Assembly (NCBI RefSeq): GCF_002994745.2
Contig: NC_037089.1
Span: forward strand, 80,190,347-80,254,346
Reading direction: 5' to 3'
DNA from: Rosa chinensis
Taxonomy: Eukaryota; Streptophyta; Magnoliopsida; Rosales; Rosaceae
DNA length: 64,000 bases
The notes under the pieces are model-generated. The model was not told the DNA's origin. It searched no databases and saw only the letters and a list, made by a program, of their open reading frames with translations. Numbering within the stretch: position 1 is the stretch's first letter; every line of letters starts with the position of its first letter. Made by a program: the position numbers and the translations under genes. This document shows, in pieces, positions 58,143 to 64,000 of the stretch.

Positions 58143-61100
58143 ACCCTCTAGTTTGAGTACATGAATAAGGATAACACTAACAATCTTTGGGTTGCGCCTC
58201 GTGAACGTTTTAGTAAAATTCACAATTTTCAGAACTTAGAAGCATGATAGAATAATATCTGCTTCTCTAAACTTTGAAAGTGTTATGAAATATTGTTTGG
58301 AGGCTCTGTGCATCATATTATTGATGCATGATTGTGAAAAACACAAAAGAACAAATTGATTGAGAAAACCCTAACATGACCATAGAAGTCATGGCCAAAA
58401 GTGGCGCCATGGCACAAGTATTAATGTCACCGAAGCTCTTTATGCTCCTAGGGCAGGAAGAACCCTATTGAGTTTTAAAGATATAAGAGCCAATGGTTTT
58501 CATGCGGAAACGCATTGTGAGAATAGACAAGAGTTCCTTTGCATCACCTCTAATGACTACGGACATAAAAGAGTCTTAGAGAAACTTATGTGTCGATCTA
58601 GTGCGTTGTATGTAACCACTATTCGCATAATTGAATCCAATCATATTATGAGAGATGATTTATGGGATTCTGACACATATAGGCTTTGGCACGACCGTTT
58701 GGGACATCCAGGTCGTGATATGATGATCCGCATATTAAAGACTTCGTACAGACATCCATTTTTCAGAACAAAAAGAAGTAAAACTCGAAATTTGGATGAA
58801 GGAGGAGCACCTGCGCCTCACAGCGCCTTTCCCCTTCAAGTCTGGCCATTACAAGCCGGCGCCGCCATCCCCCTGCTGCCCAAGGGTGGCTTTGACGCCA
58901 CCTCTGCTCCCCTGACTCCAATTTCTACTTCTAAAGTCAATTGTGACTTCGTGGCTCAACCAAAATCCTCATTGGTTGTTTCTAAAGCCCATCATTTGTT
59001 CTGCAAAGCCTACTCTTTACCAAAATTAGGATCGAGACCATCCTATGCAAAGGACACTAAAGAAAATATACCATTCCTACAATGAATCCAAGTGATATTT
59101 GTGGACCTATTCAACCACCATGCAGACCATTTCGATATTTTATGGGGTTGGTTGATGCATCGACACGCTAGTCACATGTCATGCTATTGTCCACTAGGAA
59201 CGCTGCATTTGCTAAACTCCTAGCCCAGATTATTAAGTTAAGGGCTCACCACCCTGATCATCCTATTAAGTCTATAAGGTTAGACAATGCTGGGGAGTTT
59301 ACATCAAAAACTTTTGATGATTATTGCATGTCCATTGGGATTGATGTTGAACATCCAGTTCCTCATGTTCACACCTAAAATGGTCTCGCAGAAGCCTCCA
59401 TCAAACGACTACAAATGGTTACTAGGGCATTGGTAATGCGCACCAATCTCCTTATTTCTACTTGGGGCTATGCAATATTGCATGCAGTTGTGCTTGTTCA
59501 TCTGAGGCCCACTGCCACTCAACCATTTTCTGTGTCTCAGATGGTGACTGGGTATGAGCCTAATGTCTCACACTTACTCATATTTGGGTGTGCAGTTTAT
59601 GTGCCAATTGCACCTCCATAGCGCACCAAAATGGGTCCTCAACGACGATTAGGCGTTTATGTTGGAGATGATTCTCCAACCGTTATCCGCTATTTAGAAC
59701 CTTTGACAGGAGATCTCTTTACCACTAGATTTGCAGATTGTCACTTCGATGAGACAGTCTTCCCGTTGTTAGGGGGAGATAAGAATATCAATGTTCAACA
59801 GGAACGACAGGAATTGTCGTGGTCTGTCCCCACTCTGTCTCATCTTGATCCCCGAACCGCACAGTCCGAAATTGAAGTACGGAGAATTCTCGATCTTCAG
59901 AACGTAGCAGATTCGACGCCTAATGCATTTTCTGATATCGCTAAAGTGACGAGATCACACATACCTGCTGCAAACGTGCCTTCAAGGATTGATGTCCCTA
60001 AAATTAGAGGACATGACGCCTTCTCAAGAGCACCTGAGCATGGTGCCAACGTCCCCTCTCACAGTGATGGTGACGTTGTGGCTAGGCCCACGGCTCCTGC
60101 CAGGAAGCGCGGGAGGCCTATAGGTTCGATGAATTCTCGCCCAAGAAAGAAAGCGAGTTTGGTACAAAATAATCCATCAATCATCGATATAAATAATCCA
60201 TCTCATGAGAATATTCCGGATTATGGTTATGTCCAAGAGACATCATTGGGGGATGCTCCAATGTCAGAACCAACTCCAGAGAATAGAGAGATCTCCATGA
60301 ATTACACTAGTGTACATGAGATGATGGATAGAAATTCTATGGCAGTTGATGATGCATTTGCATATCATGTTGCAAAAGGAATCATAGAATGTGATGATAG
60401 CGAACCTCGCTCTGCCGAAGAATGTCAACGAAGAGCGGATTGGCCTAAATGGAAAGATGCGATCCAGGCTGAATTGGATTCACTACCAAAGAGACAAGTA
60501 TTTGGGCCTATAACGCAGACACCCCTAGATGTAAAATCTGTTGGCCATAAATGAGTCATTGTTAGAAAGCGTAATGAGAAAAATGAGGTGGTTAGATATA
60601 AAGCCCACCTCGTGGAGCAAGGTTTCTCACAATGTCCTGGAATCGACTACGAGGAGGCATATTCTCCCTTAATAGACGTTATAACATTCCGCTACATTGT
60701 CAGTTTGGTAGTTTCCGAAAAACTTGACATGCAGCTTATGGATGTGGTTACAGCATATCTCTATGGGGATCTAGATTCAGAGATATATATGAAGGTTCCA
60801 GATGGACTTCAATTACTCAAATCAAGTGGCTCTAAACCACGGAGCGCGTTTTTAATAAGATTAAAACGCTCACTATATGGATTAAAACAATCTGGACGGA
60901 TGTGGTATAACCGTCTAAGTGACTACTTGATTGGGAAGGGATATATTAACAACGAAATATGCCCATGCGTGTTCATTAAAAGAACAAGTTTTTGATTTGC
61001 AATTGTAGCAGTTTATGTCGATGATATGAACCTAATTGGAACTCTAGATGAGTAAAAGGAAACTGCTAAATACTTGAAATCCGAATTTCAGATGAAAGAT

Positions 61101-61947
61101 CTTGGGAAAACACTGTTTTGCCTCGGTTTAGAACTCGAGCACCGTGGTGATGGGATTTTGGTCCATCAGTCTGCATATACTCAAAAAAATCTTAAGGCGC
61201 TTTAATGAAGATAAAGCAAAGCCTGTGAGTACTCCCATGATTGGTCGTAGTCTTGAGCCCGGAAAAGATCCGTTTCATCTAAAGGATGAGGACGAAGAAC
61301 CATTAGAGGCCGAAGTGCCTTATTTAAGTGCAATATGCGCATTATTGTACTTAGCTCAATGCATAAGACAGGATATATCATTTGCAGTGAACTTGTTAGC
61401 TAGAAATAGCTCTGCGCCAACACGCTGCCATTGGATTGGTGTAAAGACAATCTTTCGATACCTAAGAGGTACGATTGATATGGGCTTATTTTATCCCTAC
61501 AAAGAGAAGAGGAATGACAGAAGAATGGGATCGGGCCCCATTAGTCATGGAGCCACCATCCACCATGACAATTTGGCCGGCCATATTGCCGCCAACGCCG
61601 CCACCACCACCAAGAGTGGCCGGCCTCACCCAATCCCCCTCCATCAAAACGACAATGATGTTTTGATGGGTTTTGCTGATGCAGGGTACCTCTCTGACCC
61701 TCACAAAGGTCGCTCCCAAACAGGTTATGTCTTTACCATGGGAAGCACTGCGATATATTGGACGTCTACAAAGCAGACCTTTGTTGCTACTTTTTCAAAT
61801 CATGCAGAGATTATTGCTCTACATGAAGCCGTGCGTGAATGTATATGGCTAAGGTCTGTAATTAGACATATTCAAGGAAGTTGTGGTTTGAAGTCTACCA
61901 CAGATGAAACTACATGCATTTATGAGGATAATGCAGCTTGTATTTGA
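58143..61947 (+). pseudogene. Copia gag end, integrase, reverse transcriptase and RNase H (decayed)
   Basis: After the gag remnant, the polyprotein shows the GAG-pre-integrase motif LWHDRLGHPGRDMM (about 58687), the integrase core (KSIRLDNAGEFTSKTF, about 59270), and reverse transcriptase with DMQLMDVVTAYLYGDL (about 60726) and LKRSLYGLKQSG. RNase H shows QTFVATFSNHAEIIALHEAV and EDNAACI. In-frame stops are at about 58272, 59083, 59169, 59376, 59620, 60552, 60993 and 61053, with a frame change near 61150-61205. Several stops replace strongly conserved Trp or Gln codons. The sequence stops being copia at about 61947 without a 3' LTR, so the end was lost before or during later insertions. Confidence 0.9.
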
Positions 61948-62207
61948 TTACAAGCATTTTTATGTGTGTAATTAGAGAAAAATTCAAGTACCGTCCCCAA
62001 ACTATTCTGCCAAGGCCAATTTGATACCCGAACTCTCAAAAGTATCAATGTGATACCTAAAGACTTATATTGGCATCAACGTGATACTTCCGTCAAAAAA
62101 ATCCAACGGCTCCGTTTGTTTGCTGACGTGGCAAGCACGTGAGCAAAAAAAAAAGGGCAAAATAGACTTTTTACCCTCTTTTTTTTTAATTCATTTCTTT
62201 TTCTTTT

Positions 62208-62240
62208 TCTTCTTCTTCTTCTTCTTCTTCTTCTTCTTCT
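62208..62240 (+). repeat. CTT microsatellite
   Basis: About eleven TTC units in the MULE, next to long T-runs. Confidence 0.9.
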
Positions 62241-62339
62241 TCAACCTGACTCTTCGTCTTCTCTCTCCACCTCCTCTCTCTCCTCTCCTTCTCCACCACC
62301 CAAACCATCACTAACCCCACCGATATCCTCTCCTCTCCT

Positions 62340-62502
62340 TCTCCCCGCCTTCATCGACCGCGACCCCTCCCTCAAGTCCCTCATCTCCTGCCTCGACCTC
62401 ACCGCCAACCCCAACTCCATATCCCTGCCGAACTCCGCTTCTCCTATCACCCTCTACCGCCGCCGCCGCCAACCCAACCCATCCTCTTCAATTTCTCAGC
62501 AT
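62340..62502 (+). pseudogene. Captured exon-like segment in the MULE
   Basis: A GC-rich open stretch reads LPAFIDRDPSLKSLISCLDL, then TANPNSISLPNSASPI and an Arg run. Codon use (C-ending codons) is unlike the AT-rich surroundings and looks coding. The parent gene is not recognised and there is no start codon, so it is likely a captured exon piece. Confidence 0.45.
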
Positions 62503-62503
62503 C

Positions 62504-63430
62504 CAACCACCGAGCTCGAAGAAGAAGCAGACCCAGAAGAAGATTTAAGAACTTTCATAACTATCATGTAAGCTGGAAATGACCGGAAGTGGTCGAAATT
62601 ACCTAAAACAGTCGAGGTGGCCGGAAATTTTCCAGAAAACGGCGAAGAATTGCAGAAACCGGCGAGGCTTGAATTCGACTTAAAAACTTCAACTATACGC
62701 TTCGATCCCTTCTGGATAATTGTTCAGAACTTCAAGGTGAACTCAATGGTTCAAGAATCACAGGAAACGATGGTCTACAGTTAGAGATATCTGGATCGAA
62801 AGTTTCGGTGGCCGGAAAAATTCCAGAATCCGGCGAGCTTGAGTTCGACGTAAAAACTTCCACCAATGGCTTCGATTACTTCTGGATATTTGTTCAGAAA
62901 CTCAAGGCGATCCCCTCAGTTCAAGAATCACAAGAAATGGTGATCTGTAGCTCGAGATATCCGGGTCGATAGCTCGGTTTCGATTTTGATCGGGTCTGGC
63001 TTCCAACAGCCACCACGCGCAGCGCTTCCGTGAAAGGGAACTTCTGGGAGCTTCTGGAGGTTGAGGCGAGCTCGAGGATGAAGTTTGGTGAGGATTGATG
63101 GCCGGTAGCTTGAGATATCAAGCTTGGAACCAAAACGAGCTCAAACCGGCCTCGTGTTCCACCGCCGTGTACGGCTCAAGAGCCGGCGAAAGGCTACCAC
63201 CGACAGCTGCGCAAGGAAGAGGCGAAGGCGTGGGACGTGGTCTGGGGTCAATTGATGTCCTGTGGAGCGAGAACCATCTTGGAGAATGAATGCTCTGTTT
63301 TGGTTGCTGGTTTCGGCAGAGAGAGAGAGAGAGTGAGAGAGAGCGAGAGAGAGAGTGTGAGCCTTTGCTGGTGTCGGTCGTTCACTCAACCACCGAGCCC
63401 GAAGAAGAAGCAGACCCAGAAGAAGATTTA
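62504..63430 (+). repeat. 44-bp direct repeat inside the MULE
   Basis: Copies at 62504-62547 and 63387-63430 share CAACCACCGAG(C/C)(T/C)CGAAGAAG and GCAGACCCAGAAGAAGATTT with one difference. The segment between also contains two diverged copies (about 62635-62780 and 62810-62960) of a unit with CGGCGAG...CTTGA(A/G)TTCGAC and TTCTGGATA(A/T)TTGTTCAGAA. Confidence 0.85.
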
Positions 63431-63671
63431 AAAAAAAATTGGTGATGAGATTTAACATCAGGGTCATTTTGGTCTTTTCTCTTTCTTTTTTTTCTGACTT
63501 ATTTGCCACGTCAGCAAACAGACGGAACTGTTTGATTTTTTTGACGGAAGTATCACGTTGATGCCAATTTAGGTCTTTGGGTATCACATTGATACTTTTG
63601 AGAGTTCGGGTATCAAATTGGCCTTGGCAGAATAGTTTGGGGACGGTAGCTGAATTTTTCTCGTGTAATTA

Positions 63672-64000
63672 TATCTAAAGCACTATAAATAAGTAATCCT
63701 CATATTTATTAGTATGTAATTAATCCAACTTTTATTTATTTTGTAGAAAATAAGCGGAGCTGCAGAAACGAGAGAAAATTGTGCGAAATTAGAGCAAATT
63801 GGAGTTTCCGACAAAAGAACGAGATAGTAAATTTCAATCAAGCATGGCCAACATGAGCGAGGAAACCGAATCCAATTATTCCAAGTTGATACATTCGGAT
63901 GTGCTTTATAATCGGAAAAAGGAAGGAAAAAAAAGGAACTTGGGTTCATTAATCATTATTTTGATTAATTATGCATAGTTTAGTTTGATTAATTAAGCAT
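63672..64000. other. Right-end spacer
   Basis: AT-rich sequence with GGAGTTTCCGACAAAAG, a phrase also present near 36687, which suggests both come from the same unidentified LTR family. No gene. Confidence 0.4.

Larger units (their letters stand above)
48432..61947 (+). mobile_element. Old Ty1/copia element, split by a younger LTR retrotransposon and 3' truncated
   Basis: A 5' LTR (48432-48640), leader and start of gag lie left of the insertion at 49588. The gag frame resumes at 58143 directly after the duplicated ACCCT and reads FEYMNKDNTNNLWVAPRERF, in line with EAPHED before the break. The integrase, RT and RNase H parts follow to 61947, after which the 3' end and 3' LTR are missing. Confidence 0.88.
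61975..63662. mobile_element. Mutator-like non-autonomous element with a gene-like insert (1.69 kb)
   Basis: A perfect 9-bp duplication GTGTAATTA flanks it (61966-61974 and 63663-63671). The inverted ends extend about 160 bp with few differences: GAGAAAAATTCAAGTACCGT at the left versus GAGAAAAATTCAGCTACCGT at the right, continuing through TTTGATACCCGAACTCTC and TTTGCTGACGTGGCAA. Inside are a CTT microsatellite (62208-62240), a GC-rich exon-like stretch, a diverged tandem duplication and a 44-bp direct repeat. No transposase. Confidence 0.92.

Noticed and set aside
62081..62450. Phe-rich and Glu/Arg-rich ORFs in the last MULE
   Set aside because: Produced by T-runs and the CTT/CTC repeats.

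Overview
The window is nuclear DNA of a flowering plant. It has spliced genes with GT-AG introns, AT-rich spacers, and dense nested plant-type transposons. Protein and transposon styles look like Rosaceae (strawberry/rose type); that is an impression from memory, not a tested result.

Region 1 (1-13.9 kb) is gene-rich and holds five ordinary housekeeping or cell-wall genes. They are the 3' part of a reversibly glycosylated polypeptide/UDP-arabinopyranose mutase gene, a COBRA-type GPI-anchored protein gene (minus, six exons), a SLC25A44-like mitochondrial carrier gene (six exons), an intronless membrane-anchored methyltransferase-like gene (minus), and a C9orf85-like CxxC protein gene (minus, three exons). 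I could follow reading phase across every intron.

Region 2 (13.9-23.3 kb) is mixed. It holds LTR fragments, a decayed Ty1/copia pol with its 3' LTR, a frameshifted PP2-type lectin fragment, a small intact RALF-like peptide gene with an unusual peptide end, and a 2.1-kb Mutator-like element (MULE) that appears to carry host exons.

Region 3 (23.3-48.4 kb) is almost entirely transposons. Several can be delimited exactly by target-site duplications (TSDs): three solo LTRs, three more MULE-type elements (one split by a solo LTR, one nested in a gypsy LTR), and a hAT-like element.

Region 4 (48.4-64 kb) is a nest. An old, stop-riddled copia element (from 48,432 to about 61,947) is split by a very young 8.55-kb LTR retrotransposon (49,588-58,142, minus strand, TSD ACCCT). 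Its two 1.78-kb LTRs differ, by eye, at one base and in the length of one G-run. This element has a tRNA-Asp-type primer site and a polypurine tract but no recognisable gag or pol. It carries an antisense, intronless, intact WUSCHEL-type homeobox gene, with homeodomain, WUS box and EAR-like end, that has its own TATA box. A divergently oriented ORF starting MARTK lies beside it. This gene-carrying retroelement is the most notable feature of the window. A second exon-carrying MULE (61,975-63,662) lies downstream.
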